From the NCBI GenBank assembly GCA_900299195.1, contig OMIX01000010.1, forward strand, positions 1 to 41,276: 41,276 bases of DNA. The letters run 5' to 3'. This document shows, piece by piece, positions 1 through 9,234 of the stretch. The stretch is from Deltaproteobacteria bacterium (GTDB lineage Bacteria > Bdellovibrionota > FAC87 > UBA2466). The notes below the pieces were generated by a model. The model was given only the letters and a program-made list of their open reading frames with translations. It had not been told where the DNA came from and ran no database searches. The translations under genes were made by a program, and so were the position numbers. Within the stretch, counting starts at the first letter, position 1. Each line of letters begins with the position of its first letter.

Positions 1-1
1 G

Positions 2-106
2 CCTCCACCGGCTCCCTCTCCTCCGCCTACACCTACCCCTAAAAGTGTCAGTCTCCCAACAAGCTTAAACGGTAGCGGTCACCCTTCAGAATCTTTTAAT
101 CTTTAG
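2..106 (+). CDS. C-terminal end of a truncated proline-rich protein
   Basis: The plus frame starting at base 2 is open to a TAG at 104-106 and reads a Pro/Thr/Ser-rich stretch (PPPAPSPPPTPTPK) followed by a short tail ending SFNL. Such Pro-rich linkers are common near the ends of exported or envelope proteins. It would be the 3' end of a gene entering from outside the window and convergent with nuoI. No domain is recognisable and the 35 visible codons are too few to exclude chance; the minus strand here has stops and no plausible start. Confidence 0.35.
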   Translation, partial: PPPAPSPPPTPTPKSVSLPTSLNGSGHPSESFNL

Positions 107-128
107 CCGGTATTTTTTATAGATAGTC

Positions 129-626
129 TTAATGGTGTTTGACTTGGCTCACGGTATGATTGCCGTGTTTCACCAATTCTTCTTTAGTAAAAATAAAATC
201 ACTTCGATCAAAGTTAGCAAGCTCGTAAGTCGGACCCATGCGAATCGCATCGACTGGACAAGCCTCTTCACACATTCCACAAAAAACACATCTCAACATA
301 TCAATATTAAACTCGGCAGGATATTTCTCAACTTTCGGATCTGGGTGCTCTGCAGCCGTGATATGAATACAAGTGGCAGGACATGCCGTCGCACACAACA
401 TACACGCCGTGCACCGGATGTCTCCATTTTCTTTCACTGTAAGAATTTGCAACCCACGAAAACGGGGTGAGTATTTTCTTTTAACTTCCGGATAATTGAT
501 AGTCGGCATCTGCCCAGGCCTAAGCACATTTCTAAGAAAATGACGAGCAGTCACTAGCATCCCTTTTAAAATCGCTATCAAATAAACTCTTTGCGAAATC
601 GGAAGCTGGTACTTACCTTTTTGCAT
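129..626 (-). CDS. nuoI: NADH-quinone oxidoreductase subunit I (8Fe ferredoxin subunit)
   Basis: A 165-residue protein of the TYKY/NuoI family. It carries electrons through two 4Fe-4S clusters from NuoG towards NuoB in the peripheral arm of complex I. Both ligand motifs are visible: CTACMLCATACP at about residues 72-83 and CVFCGMCEEACP at about 113-124, each CxxCxxCxxxCP. The N-terminal amphipathic segment fits docking to the membrane arm. The start overlaps the end of nuoG by 14 bp, so translation is probably coupled. This is the last gene of the cluster: nuoH, which often lies between nuoG and nuoI, is absent, as are nuoA and nuoJ-N. A second NuoI-like protein is encoded at 26468-26932. Confidence 0.95.
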   Translation of the reverse strand: MQKGKYQLPISQRVYLIAILKGMLVTARHFLRNVLRPGQMPTINYPEVKRKYSPRFRGLQILTVKENGDIRCTACMLCATACPATCIHITAAEHPDPKVEKYPAEFNIDMLRCVFCGMCEEACPVDAIRMGPTYELANFDRSDFIFTKEELVKHGNHTVSQVKHH

Positions 627-2292
627 ACTTAATCCCTTCTGCTCTTCCTACCACTCCAATATTCACACCGGAGGCCGGCATTTTTCTCCAGTCACTCCGT
701 GCACCCGGGAAAATAGCTTCATTAGAAAACCTTTTAAAGACAGTTTGATACCTAGCTGTGGGAGAAACAGTTCTGTCATTGCCCTGCTTGATTCCAAACA
801 CAAGAGCATGAACATCCCGTGAAATATGCTGCCATGGCATGGAGGCTTGCAATTTTTGCAGGATTCCTAAAGCATTAACTACCGTTCCAGACTTCTCAAA
901 ACTCGAAGTATTAGGTAGCACCCAAGAGGCTTTCTCGAACAGAGCGACTTGAGTGGTCGCATGAACTATCACTGCAGTTTCCTTAGGAGTTTTTACCAAC
1001 AGGTCTGCTACGCCTGGCATGGTGACACCTTCAAGTCCCAAAAGAATAAAATGATCATACTCCTTAGCCTGAAGCTTTTTGATAGCCTCTTCATGCTTCA
1101 TCCAGGGAGTCTTTGTTTTCTCCATAATCTGTAAAAATCCAGCCGCATTGGGAGTTTGATCGTGATGTTTTAAAATACCGTCGAAGGCCTGGCGGTCCTC
1201 CACTGTTTTTTCATCCAGCAACCAAGTAAATTGTGAAACGCCTAATTGAGATAAAGTCTCAAGGGCATCCATCATCTCTTCATTGGTCATGTAAGCTGAT
1301 AACCCAACTAACACTTTCTTAGGTTGAGCCAGAATGGCTTGACCGGCAGCCTTAAAAAAACTTTCCCAGGTCTCTTCAACCCATTGACCCTTCAATGAAA
1401 CAAGAGGGCTTTTAATCCTTGTTTGATCCCCGACATAGTGAACATTCCATCGGCCTGTGTCACACATCCAACTTTGATTGACATCAGGATTTCGACGGGG
1501 CTCGACTCGATAAAGCTTAGTGGTCTGAGGATTGACAGATACTGTAACATTGCAACCCCGAGCACATTGAGTGCAAACAGAATCTTTTCTATCTAAAAAC
1601 CAAACTCGTTGTTTAAATCGAAACTCTTTTGCCGTTAAAGCCCCTACTGGGCAAATATCAGCTAAATTTCCAGTGTATTCGTTTCGTAAAGCTTTTTCGT
1701 CGTACGTTCTTAAAACACTCCTATCGCCTCGATTAAATATTCCCAGTTCGTGAGTTTTGGTGACTTCAGCCGTAAATCTCACACAACGAGTGCACAAAAT
1801 ACATCTCTCATCATCGAGAACTATCGATCCGATATCCACAACTTTAGGCTTGTGATTTTTACTCTCGTACTCAATTCGGCTTTTATAAAGACCATAATCT
1901 TTATAATAGTCTTGGAGCTTACACTCGCCGGCTTTGTCACAAATAGGGCAATCTAAGGGGTGGTTGATCAAATGCAATTCTAACACCGACTGAACTGTTT
2001 CTGTCACTTTTGGACTATCAGTCCGAACTACCATTCCTTCGGTAGCTAAAGTATTGCAGGAGATCTGAAGTCTGGGATTTTTTTCGATCTCGCACATGCA
2101 CATTCGGCAAACCCCAGCAATCGAAAGATCGGGATGATAGCAATAATGAGGAATGAAAATTCCCGCTGTTTGTGCCGCCTGAAAAACGGTCATTCCTGGC
2201 TTTGCCGAAACTTCTTGGCCATTAATCGTTAACTTAATTTGATTGGGTGCTTCACTCAATGGCTTGACCCTCCACACTGATTTAACGGACAT
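613..2292 (-). CDS. nuoG: NADH-quinone oxidoreductase subunit G (short form)
   Basis: 559 residues. The N-terminal 2Fe-2S domain has ligands C51, C62, C65 and C79. It is followed by the His-Cys3 motif (H111, C115, C118, C124) and a CxxCxxC group (C164, C167, C170) completed by C214. A further set (C240, C243, C247, C277) resembles the optional N7 cluster near the start of the molybdopterin-oxidoreductase-like domain. NuoG passes electrons from NuoF along this chain of clusters. The C-terminal catalytic-like domain is reduced: E. coli NuoG is about 900 residues. Many non-enterobacterial NuoG proteins are shortened here, so this need not be damage. The start lies 37 bp inside nuoF; a start slightly further in is possible. 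Confidence 0.95.
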   Translation of the reverse strand: MSVKSVWRVKPLSEAPNQIKLTINGQEVSAKPGMTVFQAAQTAGIFIPHYCYHPDLSIAGVCRMCMCEIEKNPRLQISCNTLATEGMVVRTDSPKVTETVQSVLELHLINHPLDCPICDKAGECKLQDYYKDYGLYKSRIEYESKNHKPKVVDIGSIVLDDERCILCTRCVRFTAEVTKTHELGIFNRGDRSVLRTYDEKALRNEYTGNLADICPVGALTAKEFRFKQRVWFLDRKDSVCTQCARGCNVTVSVNPQTTKLYRVEPRRNPDVNQSWMCDTGRWNVHYVGDQTRIKSPLVSLKGQWVEETWESFFKAAGQAILAQPKKVLVGLSAYMTNEEMMDALETLSQLGVSQFTWLLDEKTVEDRQAFDGILKHHDQTPNAAGFLQIMEKTKTPWMKHEEAIKKLQAKEYDHFILLGLEGVTMPGVADLLVKTPKETAVIVHATTQVALFEKASWVLPNTSSFEKSGTVVNALGILQKLQASMPWQHISRDVHALVFGIKQGNDRTVSPTARYQTVFKRFSNEAIFPGARSDWRKMPASGVNIGVVGRAEGIKYAKR

Positions 2293-3575
2293 CCCTTGTG
2301 ATCTACATGAGCTTGGAAATCGGCGGGAAATTTCTTAATAAAACCTAAAACGGGCATCGCCGCAGCATCCGCAAGAGCACATATCGTAGTTCCCATCATA
2401 CTTTTCGCGGTTTTGTTTAATGAATCGATATCGGCTGGAGTCCCATGGCCGTGGGCAATCTTTTTCACCATTTTATAGAGCCAGCCAGTTCCTTCCCGAC
2501 AAGGAGTACACTGCCCGCAAGATTCATCCCAGTAAAACTCAGAAAGATGCTCAAGCAATTTTAAAATGCAATGATGTTCTGGAACCACAATGATAGCGCC
2601 CGAACCTAAAAAGGTTCCAAAAGTAGTCATCGACTCATAGTCTAAATTGGCCGTTTCAACTTCTTGGAGAGTCAGCGGAGGAGTCGAACTTCCCCCGGGG
2701 ATCACAGCCTTTAACTTAGCTCCGTCTCTCATTCCCCCAGCCAAATCTTGTATAAAGTCTTTAAGAGGAACGCCCATTTCTACTTCATAAGTCCCGGGCT
2801 TATTGACCCAACCGCTAATCGAAAAAAGCTTTGTCCCTTTACTCTGCCCTCTTCCATATTGGGTATAGGCCTCTCCACCTTTTTCAATAATCCAAGGAAC
2901 TGCGCACAAAGTCTCCACGTTATTCACTACGGTGGGGCATCCCAAAAATCCTGAAACCGCAGGAAAAGGGGGCTTCAATTTGGGATATCCTTTTTTCCCT
3001 TCTAATGAAGATATCAATCCCGTCTCCTCACCACAAATGTAAGCCCCAGCTCCACGGTGAAGAACGAGATCTAAATCGTGGCCACTACCCAAAATATTTT
3101 TGCCTAAATATCCCTTGGCATAAGCCTCTTCGATAGCCTTCTCTACCACTTTTGCAGCATGAGTATATTCACCTCGAATGTAGATATAGCTTTTGTGACA
3201 TCGAGTAGCAAAACTTGAAACAATGATCCCTTCGATAAGACTATGCGGATTTTTTTCGAGAATCACCCGGTCTTTAAAAGTTCCAGGTTCAGATTCGTCA
3301 GCATTACACAACAAATAGATCGGTTTGCCTAAATGGTAGGGGACAAAACCCCACTTATTTCCCGTCGGAAAACCAGCGCCCCCTCGCCCACGAAGTCCGC
3401 TTTTTTTAACTTCATCGATAATCTGATCGGGCTTCATCGAAAAAGCTTTCTTCAACGAAGAATATCCGCCCGTGCTCTCGTACACAGAAATCGAATGCAA
3501 ATTGTCTTTTGAAATATATTTAAACAAAATCTTTTGTTCATCGGTCAAAAAGACCGAGGTCGCATTTACTGACAT
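2256..3575 (-). CDS. nuoF: NADH-quinone oxidoreductase subunit F (NADH/FMN-binding)
   Basis: 439 residues, the usual NuoF length. The glycine-rich flavin/NADH loop is at 63-72 (GRGGAGFPTG), followed by NADESEPGTFKDR at 91-103 and the conserved GAGAYICGEETGL at 175-187. The 4Fe-4S (N3) ligands are C353, C356 and C359 in SCGQCTPCREG plus C399. It oxidises NADH with FMN and hands electrons to the 4Fe-4S cluster, acting at the cytoplasmic tip of complex I with NuoE and NuoG. It overlaps nuoE by 10 bp and nuoG by 37 bp, which argues for one polycistronic message. The second complex I cluster in this window has no counterpart of this gene. Confidence 0.96.
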   Translation of the reverse strand: MSVNATSVFLTDEQKILFKYISKDNLHSISVYESTGGYSSLKKAFSMKPDQIIDEVKKSGLRGRGGAGFPTGNKWGFVPYHLGKPIYLLCNADESEPGTFKDRVILEKNPHSLIEGIIVSSFATRCHKSYIYIRGEYTHAAKVVEKAIEEAYAKGYLGKNILGSGHDLDLVLHRGAGAYICGEETGLISSLEGKKGYPKLKPPFPAVSGFLGCPTVVNNVETLCAVPWIIEKGGEAYTQYGRGQSKGTKLFSISGWVNKPGTYEVEMGVPLKDFIQDLAGGMRDGAKLKAVIPGGSSTPPLTLQEVETANLDYESMTTFGTFLGSGAIIVVPEHHCILKLLEHLSEFYWDESCGQCTPCREGTGWLYKMVKKIAHGHGTPADIDSLNKTAKSMMGTTICALADAAAMPVLGFIKKFPADFQAHVDHKGCPLNQCGGSSH

Positions 3576-4078
3576 GAGAGACCTGGCCTTTCCTCTCGTT
3601 TGCCCGAACGAAGACGGTGAATGAGCTCTTTGAATTTTTCAGGAGTTAAATTTTCACAATACTCTTCATTGACCTGTACGACTGGAGCGGTATCGCAAGA
3701 ACCCAAACACTGAACTGGAACCAAACTGAATAGTTTGTCCTCAGTTACCTCATTAAAATTAATATGCAACTCTTCTTTCGCTACTTGAATGAGTTTGTCA
3801 GAACCCATCATAGAACACGTAATGTTATTACAAATCTGAAGACAGTATTTCCCCATGTCTTTACGTTTAAACATGACATAAAAAGTAACCGCTTCGTAAA
3901 CATGAGCAGGTGCCATGTCCAATAACTGCGCCACATAGTCCATGGCTTCGTTGGTTAAATATCCAAATTGCTCTTGAGCCAGCCAAAGAGTGGGCAAAAG
4001 AGCAGAAGCTTTGGTTTCATACTTCGAAATAATTTTTTCAAAGCGAACCTGGTTCTCGGGGGTAAAAGTGATATTCAT
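3566..4078 (-). CDS. nuoE: NADH-quinone oxidoreductase subunit E (2Fe-2S thioredoxin-like)
   Basis: 170 residues of the NuoE/24-kDa family. The thioredoxin-fold 2Fe-2S ligands are C83 and C88 (CNNITC, spacing x4) and C124 and C128 (CLGSC, spacing x3). The N-terminal helical part carries the family pattern LPTLWLAQEQFGYL. With NuoF it forms the NADH-oxidising module. The ATG overlaps the nuoD stop in an ATGA junction, a sign of translational coupling. Confidence 0.95.
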   Translation of the reverse strand: MNITFTPENQVRFEKIISKYETKASALLPTLWLAQEQFGYLTNEAMDYVAQLLDMAPAHVYEAVTFYVMFKRKDMGKYCLQICNNITCSMMGSDKLIQVAKEELHINFNEVTEDKLFSLVPVQCLGSCDTAPVVQVNEEYCENLTPEKFKELIHRLRSGKREERPGLSCQ

Positions 4079-5268
4079 CGATCCAATTCTCCAGCTACAA
4101 TATTCAAACTACCTAAAGTAGCTACTGCATCGCTCACGGTCTGCCCAATGCACATTTCAGGGAATGCCTGATAAATCGCAAAACAGGGAGGTCTCACCCG
4201 AACTCGATACGGCCTACCTTGATTATCTGAAGTCACATGAAAACCTAATTCTCCGTTAGCGGCTTCGGTGCACGCATAAACTTCCCCTGACGGAGGACGA
4301 ATCCCATGCATGATCAACTTAAAGTGGGCCATGAGCCCTTCAATACTGTTATACACTTGATCTTTAGGAGGAAGACAAATCGACCAATCGTCGACATTGA
4401 CAGGCCCCCCAGGAATATCATCCAACGCCTGTTGAATGATCTTTAGACTCTCTCTCATCTCACCCATGCGAACTAAATATCTGGCGTAGGTATCCCCTTC
4501 GCTCTCTGTGACGACATTCCAAGAAAATTTATCGTAATCATAATAAGGCATCGCTTTTCTAATATCGTAAGGAATGCCTGTGGCTCTTAGACAAGGGCCT
4601 GTGAATCCATATTCCAAAGCATTCTCTTTTGAAATAGGCCCAACCCCTTTTGTCCGATCAATCCAAATCCGATTAGCGGTAAGAAGAGTATCCACGTCAT
4701 CTAAAGTTCGAGGAAGATTGTTCACCACTCGACGACACCATTCCACCCAACCTTCGGGTAAATCTTTGTACATTCCTCCCACCCGAGTCACGCTGGTGGT
4801 GAGCCGCGCCCCACAAAGCGCTTCAAAGAGATCATAAACATTTTCTCTTTCACGGAAGAAATACCAAAAGCAGGTTAAGGCCCCGAGATCCACAGCGTTG
4901 GCGCCAATACACACCAAATGATCAATAATTCGAGAAAGCTCTGACAAAATCACTCGGATTCGCTGACAACGTTTAGTCACCTCAATGCCTAACAGCTTTT
5001 CAACCGCCATGACGTACCCCACATTATTCATCATGGCTGAAACATAATTCAGTCGATCGGTGAAGGGGATCACTTGATTCCAGGTATGAGTCTCGGCCAT
5101 TTTTTCAAAACAGCGATGCAAATAACCTATCTCAAGTTTCATGTCGCGAATCACTTCCCCTTCAAGAGCGACAAAAATACGCAAGGTTCCGTGGGTCGCA
5201 GGATGGGAAGGACCCAAATTCAAACGCATGTATTTCGACGATTCTGGTGGTGTTAGAGTCGTGTGCAT
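4075..5268 (-). CDS. nuoD: NADH-quinone oxidoreductase subunit D (49-kDa quinone-site subunit)
   Basis: 397 residues related to the large subunit of NiFe hydrogenases, without its metal-binding cysteines. Family landmarks are GPSHPATHGTLR at about 19-30, EIGYLHRCFEKMAE near 46-59, the GVGPISKENALEYG loop near 209-222, and the C-terminal GSLNIVAGELDR. The HPATHG loop lines the quinone pocket with NuoB. The start shares one base with the nuoC stop and the end overlaps nuoE by 4 bp. A clearly different NuoD is encoded at 25311-26471 (for example HPSTHGVLR), so the cell has at least two paralogues. Confidence 0.96.
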   Translation of the reverse strand: MHTTLTPPESSKYMRLNLGPSHPATHGTLRIFVALEGEVIRDMKLEIGYLHRCFEKMAETHTWNQVIPFTDRLNYVSAMMNNVGYVMAVEKLLGIEVTKRCQRIRVILSELSRIIDHLVCIGANAVDLGALTCFWYFFRERENVYDLFEALCGARLTTSVTRVGGMYKDLPEGWVEWCRRVVNNLPRTLDDVDTLLTANRIWIDRTKGVGPISKENALEYGFTGPCLRATGIPYDIRKAMPYYDYDKFSWNVVTESEGDTYARYLVRMGEMRESLKIIQQALDDIPGGPVNVDDWSICLPPKDQVYNSIEGLMAHFKLIMHGIRPPSGEVYACTEAANGELGFHVTSDNQGRPYRVRVRPPCFAIYQAFPEMCIGQTVSDAVATLGSLNIVAGELDR

Positions 5269-5798
5269 TACAAACCTTCCGAAGGGGCTGTCGTTTTAAG
5301 CCGTTGATATTTGTCCGAAGGATAGTCTTTTCGTAAGGGATGCCCTTCAAATTCTGAATGGCATAAAATACGTACTAAATTAGGATGCCCCTCAAACTGA
5401 ATTCCAAAAAGATCCCAGGCTTCTCGTTCAAACCAATTTGCGGCTTTATACAGATCATGAATCGAATCGACCCGAGGGTTCTCTTCGGAAAGAAACACTT
5501 TTAGTCTCAATCTCCGATTTTGAAGAAGCGACACTAAATAATAGACCAACGCAAACCGCTCTGGAGTTTCTTGATTGTAATTTTGATAATCCATTGCAAA
5601 CAGATCCATCATCACATCAAAACGACAATGAGGATCCTCTTTTAGAAAAGTAATCAACGAACGAAGCCCCTCTTTACGAACAGTAGCAGTGATTTCTCCT
5701 CGAAACTCTTCCACTGAAACCACATGGGTCTGTAAATCTTTGGGCAGAGGAGGCAACAGATTAGCGAGCAATTTTGTGTCGGTCTCTAGCACGAACAA
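5268..5798 (-). CDS. nuoC: NADH-quinone oxidoreductase subunit C (30-kDa)
   Basis: 176 residues. The NuoC signature is at about residues 118-135 ([18 protein letters not shown]), followed by [11 protein letters not shown] and GHPLRKDYP. NuoC bridges NuoB and NuoD in the Q-module and has no cofactor of its own. The predicted start overlaps nuoB by 38 bp; later starts are possible, but the N-terminal extension is compatible with the family. The stop overlaps the nuoD ATG (TAATG). Confidence 0.93.
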   Translation of the reverse strand: MFVLETDTKLLANLLPPLPKDLQTHVVSVEEFRGEITATVRKEGLRSLITFLKEDPHCRFDVMMDLFAMDYQNYNQETPERFALVYYLVSLLQNRRLRLKVFLSEENPRVDSIHDLYKAANWFEREAWDLFGIQFEGHPNLVRILCHSEFEGHPLRKDYPSDKYQRLKTTAPSEGL

Positions 5799-6285
5799 TG
5801 CCTCCCTTAGTGATTTTTTGCTGCAACTTTAACATTCCATAAATAATGCCTTCGGGGGTGGGTGGACACCCAGGAACATAAACATCCACAGGGATGATGT
5901 TATCTATCCCTTGCATGACATGATAAGCTCGATAGAAACCACCACTGGAAGCGCACACTCCCACTGCAATCACCCACTTGGGCTCTAGCATCTGATCATA
6001 AATTTGTTTTAAAATGGGCCCCATTTTCTCCACAACGGTACCAAGAACAAGCAAACAATCCGCTTGCCTTGGACTAAAACGCACGACTTCAGCTCCAAAT
6101 CGGGAAACATCGTAATGACTTCCCACAGTGGCCATGTATTCAATCGCACAACAAGCTGTACCGAATGGTAGAGGCCACAGAGAATTTTTTCGCCCCCAAT
6201 TGACGAAGTCTTCTAAACGGGTCGTGAAGGCTATATTTTTTAAATCATCTTCAGCATTAGAAACTGTAAGTAAGTGTTCTGACAT
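5761..6285 (-). CDS. nuoB: NADH-quinone oxidoreductase subunit B (N2 cluster subunit)
   Basis: 174 residues. The tandem-Cys motif is [11 protein letters not shown] (C45, C46), with the other N2 cluster ligands at C111 and C140 (PGCPP). NuoB holds the last iron-sulfur cluster before quinone. It is the first gene of this minus-strand cluster; nuoA, which usually precedes it, is missing. The 124-bp gap to the next gene upstream must hold the promoter. An AT-rich element TAAAAT and an upstream TTGACT are visible there, but their spacing is poor, so I do not call a promoter. The second nuoB (24302-24799) is closer to the pattern [14 protein letters not shown]. Confidence 0.95.
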   Translation of the reverse strand: MSEHLLTVSNAEDDLKNIAFTTRLEDFVNWGRKNSLWPLPFGTACCAIEYMATVGSHYDVSRFGAEVVRFSPRQADCLLVLGTVVEKMGPILKQIYDQMLEPKWVIAVGVCASSGGFYRAYHVMQGIDNIIPVDVYVPGCPPTPEGIIYGMLKLQQKITKGGIVRARDRHKIAR

Positions 6286-6409
6286 AGAAAAAGTTCGCCC
6301 TTCTTCTTTTTAACGGCACCGTACTTTCGTCCCATATTTTAAGTCAGTCAACCTTAAGATGTGAAGTTTTTTGAAGGCTTGACGCGACGCTACTGTTTTT
6401 TGAACAGCT

Positions 6410-7150
6410 CTAGTTTTTTCGGGATTTTAAATTGGGCAGATAGGCTAACGGATCGGCAGGATAACTCTTATTTCTAACCTCAAAATGCAAATGGGGTCCG
6501 GTGGCTCGTCCGGTATCCCCCACGCGTCCTAGTCTTTGTCCCCGGGAAACAAAATCCCCCTTTTTCACAAGTATTTTAGAAAGATGGGCATACACCGTGG
6601 CGTAGGTATCGGGATGACGAACAATAACCATGTTGCCATAACCCGAAATCTTATTTCCGGCATAGATCACATGTCCGGACCGAGAGGAAAACACCAAAGC
6701 CCCTTTGGGAGCCGCGATGTCAATCCCATCATGATTTTCTCCTCTTCTCTTTCCAAAAGAGGAACTTAAAGCCCCTATCACCGGCCAATTAAATCGAGGA
6801 GCTAAACTCGAAGGGGATCTTCCCCCTCGTTTACCATTTTTGGCCATCATTAAAGAGGTATCAGAATCGGGGGATTCGTCTTCGGTTGTTTCCCCTTCAT
6901 CCCAACCCGCGATGGTTTCAAAGGGGATATAAATTTTATCTCCTATCTGAATTCCTTTCTCAATCCCTGCATTAAAGCGATGAAGTTCAGACAGTGCGAC
7001 TCCATATCGAACGGCAATTTTTTCTTTCGTGTCCCCTTTTCGAACTTGATGGTACCTAGGTTGAACCCCGGCACACCCCGAAATCAGAGCTAAGAGAATA
7101 ATCCATCTCCATAGCTTGTTCATCTTTTGCCAAGCCAAAGAAAATCCCAT
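6410..7150 (-). CDS. LysM/M23 peptidase lipoprotein, NlpD-like
   Basis: 246 residues. A hydrophobic N-terminus ends in a lipobox (LISGC, C26), so it is probably a lipoprotein. A LysM domain spans about 33-77 (YHQVRKGDTKEKIAVRYG...). After a charged low-complexity linker comes an M23 (LytM) domain from about 120 to 240. The zinc ligands of an active M23 enzyme appear intact: H140 and D144 in HDGID, H189 in YAHL, and H220/H222 in GPHLHFE. That differs from the E. coli amidase activators EnvC/NlpD, which lack them. Probable role: cleavage of peptide cross-links or amidase regulation at division. surE lies just upstream, matching the classical surE-nlpD neighbourhood. An alternative start is M10 (7123), which leaves a more compact signal peptide. 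Confidence 0.85.
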   Translation of the reverse strand: MGFSLAWQKMNKLWRWIILLALISGCAGVQPRYHQVRKGDTKEKIAVRYGVALSELHRFNAGIEKGIQIGDKIYIPFETIAGWDEGETTEDESPDSDTSLMMAKNGKRGGRSPSSLAPRFNWPVIGALSSSFGKRRGENHDGIDIAAPKGALVFSSRSGHVIYAGNKISGYGNMVIVRHPDTYATVYAHLSKILVKKGDFVSRGQRLGRVGDTGRATGPHLHFEVRNKSYPADPLAYLPNLKSRKN

Positions 7151-7283
7151 TCCCTATTAGCCCCCTTATCAAAGCACTACTTAAGGTAAATCTTTGTTTA
7201 CTGCTTGTTTGGGAAGTCCCGTAAGAAATACAAAACCCTAAGTGAGAGTTTCGTAGGTCAATAGTCTATCACAGCTCATGAGA

Positions 7284-8054
7284 TTATTTCTTCAGAGTTC
7301 TCTCTAGTGTCGTATAAAATTCATTATGGGTACAATCGATGTTGATAGGAACCACGGAGACAAAACCTTCTTCAATAATATGACAATCCGACAATGGAGC
7401 TTCTTCAAATCTCTCGTAAGCTCCACCAATCCAATAATAATCTCGTCCCCGGGGATCCACTCGTTTGGTCACTTCGTCTTTGTAATATCGAATCCCCTGT
7501 CGAGCGACCTTAATTCCCTTAACTTGAGAGGCCTCAAGGTTGGGCACATTCACGTTTAAGAGTGAATGGGCTGGAAACGAAGTATTCAAAGTAGATTCCA
7601 AAACTCTCTTGGCCATTTGAGCTGCCATTTCAAATCTTAAAGGCTCTTTAGGATGGTTTGGAAGAGTTGCGGCCATATCCACTAAAGAGAAAGCATAGCT
7701 TCGAATGTTCATGAGAGCCCCTTCTCTCGCCGCAGCTACTGTCCCTGAATAATAACGATCGGTTCCCAGATTAGCACCGCGATTGATCCCGGAAAGAATA
7801 ACATCAGGACGGCCTTTCACGATTTCACGAATTCCCAAGTACACACAATCAGCGGGCGTTCCGGAAGTAGAAAAATAATTATTACCCAAGGATTGAATCC
7901 TTAAGGGTTTGTGCAAAGTTAAACTGTGGCCGGCTGTGCTCCTTTCTCGATGTGGAGCTACCACATAAACCTCGCCGAAACTTTTCACCGCTTCAGCTAA
8001 AGCCCTTATTCCAGGAGATTCAATGCCATCATCATTTGAAATTAAAATTTTCAT
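7284..8054 (-). CDS. surE: 5'/3'-nucleotidase SurE
   Basis: 256 residues. The SurE metal-binding N-terminus MKILISNDDGIESPGI has the paired aspartates. It is followed by VVAPHRERSTAGHSLTL, the GTPADCVYLGI loop, and SGINRGANLGTDRYYSGTVAAAREG. All are diagnostic for this divalent-metal phosphatase acting on nucleoside monophosphates. The start overlaps the prfB stop as ATGA, with an AAGGTG ribosome site inside prfB, so the two are probably co-translated. It is not obviously modified relative to the family. Confidence 0.95.
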   Translation of the reverse strand: MKILISNDDGIESPGIRALAEAVKSFGEVYVVAPHRERSTAGHSLTLHKPLRIQSLGNNYFSTSGTPADCVYLGIREIVKGRPDVILSGINRGANLGTDRYYSGTVAAAREGALMNIRSYAFSLVDMAATLPNHPKEPLRFEMAAQMAKRVLESTLNTSFPAHSLLNVNVPNLEASQVKGIKVARQGIRYYKDEVTKRVDPRGRDYYWIGGAYERFEEAPLSDCHIIEEGFVSVVPINIDCTHNEFYTTLERTLKK

Positions 8055-9173
8055 TTCACACCTTTGTTGAGCAAATAATTTTCAATGAAGGGTTGAAGTT
8101 TACCATCTAGAACCGACAAAACATCTCCCACTTCAAATTCAGTTCGGTGGTCTTTACATAATCGGTAAGGAGCCAACACATAAGAACGAATTTGGCTTCC
8201 CCAAGCAATGTCCATTTTGGAATCTTCTACCACTTTCTTTTCCTGATTACGCCTTTCCATTTCCCGTTCAAAAAGCCGGGCCTTTAAGATCTTCATCGCC
8301 ATGGCTCGATTTTGGTGCTGGGATCTTTCATTTTGAGAAGAAACAACGATTCCGCTGGGAATATGGGTAAGTCTGACCGCAGAATCCGTTTTGTTCACAT
8401 GTTGTCCCCCGGCCCCGCCCGCTCGAAACGTATCTATCTTAAGGTCTTTGTCCAACACTTCGATCTCGATGTCTTTTTCGATATCGGGATACACAAAAAC
8501 TGAGGCAAAAGAAGTGTGCCTACGCTTATTAGCGTCAAAAGGAGAGATTCTCACCAGCCGATGGACTCCATTTTCAGCTCCTAACAAACCAAAAGCATAA
8601 GAGCCTTGAACCAAAAATGTACAAGATTTAATCCCGGCCTCTTCACCTTGCAGTTGATCGATCAAACTGACTTTAAAGCCCTGATCTTCGGAATACCGAA
8701 CGTACATTCTCATCAACATTTGAGCCCAATCTTGGGCTTCAGTGCCCCCCGCTCCCGCATTGATGCAAACGAAAGCGTCAGCCGAATCATTGGGCCCCGC
8801 AAGCATTTGCGCCAGTTCCATGGCCCGAATCTGTTTTTCGAGTGAGGAGACCTCTGCTGCAACTTCTTTGAGATTTTCCTGAGTGGGTTCAAGCTCTACC
8901 AGATCTATCAAAGCAGTCAGGTCCTCTAAATGGCGTTGCGCCATTGAAACTTTATCCACACTCGATTGGAGCAGTGCTTTTTCTTTTAAAATATTTTGAG
9001 CGTTTTTTTGATCCAGCCAAAAGGACTCTTGGGCTTCTTGGTTTTCTATCTCTGAAATTCGAAGTCGTTTGTGGTCGACGTCAAAGCCGCCCCCTAAGCA
9101 ACTCAAACCGATCCCGCAACGATTTGGTATTTCGCTTTAACTCTTCAAAATTGTAGGTTTGAAAATCGTTCAT
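8051..9173 (-). CDS. prfB: Peptide chain release factor 2, made by programmed +1 frameshift
   Basis: RF2 recognises UAA and UGA stops. A 30-codon first frame starts at the ATG at 9173-9171 and reaches CTT at 9086-9084, then an in-frame TGA at 9083-9081. Skipping base 9083 continues as GFDVDHKRL... down to 8051, giving about 373 residues in total. A one-frame call starting at 9106 would miss the real N-terminus. The body carries the RF2 codon-recognition tripeptide SPF (in VRISPFDANKRR), where RF1 has PxT, and the peptidyl-hydrolysis motif GGQHVNKTDSAVR. The stop overlaps surE. Expression is expected to be autoregulated through competition between termination at TGA and the shift. Confidence 0.95.
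9080..9095 (-). promoter_or_regulatory. prfB +1 frameshift signal
   Basis: On the minus strand AGGGGG (9095-9090) is followed by three bases and then CTT TGA C (9086-9080). An SD-like stimulator three bases before CUU-UGA-C is the classical RF2 autoregulatory slippery site. The P-site tRNA slips from CUU to UUU when RF2 is scarce. Both flanking frames are open, and the fused product matches RF2 across the junction. Confidence 0.95.
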
Positions 9174-9234
9174 AACTCTCCCTTAACGGAGACCACTTTA
9201 CCCTAGCTATCCCATTTCACAAAATCTGGGATAT

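Noticed and set aside
6391-6410. Terminator for the LysM/M23 gene (CTGTT/AACAG stem)
   Set aside because: Only a 5-bp stem and no T-run on the minus strand.
9106-9173. prfB starting at the ATG at 9106 as a normal gene
   Set aside because: That start gives an atypical N-terminus (MSCLGGG), while the upstream zero frame plus the canonical shift site gives a complete RF2.
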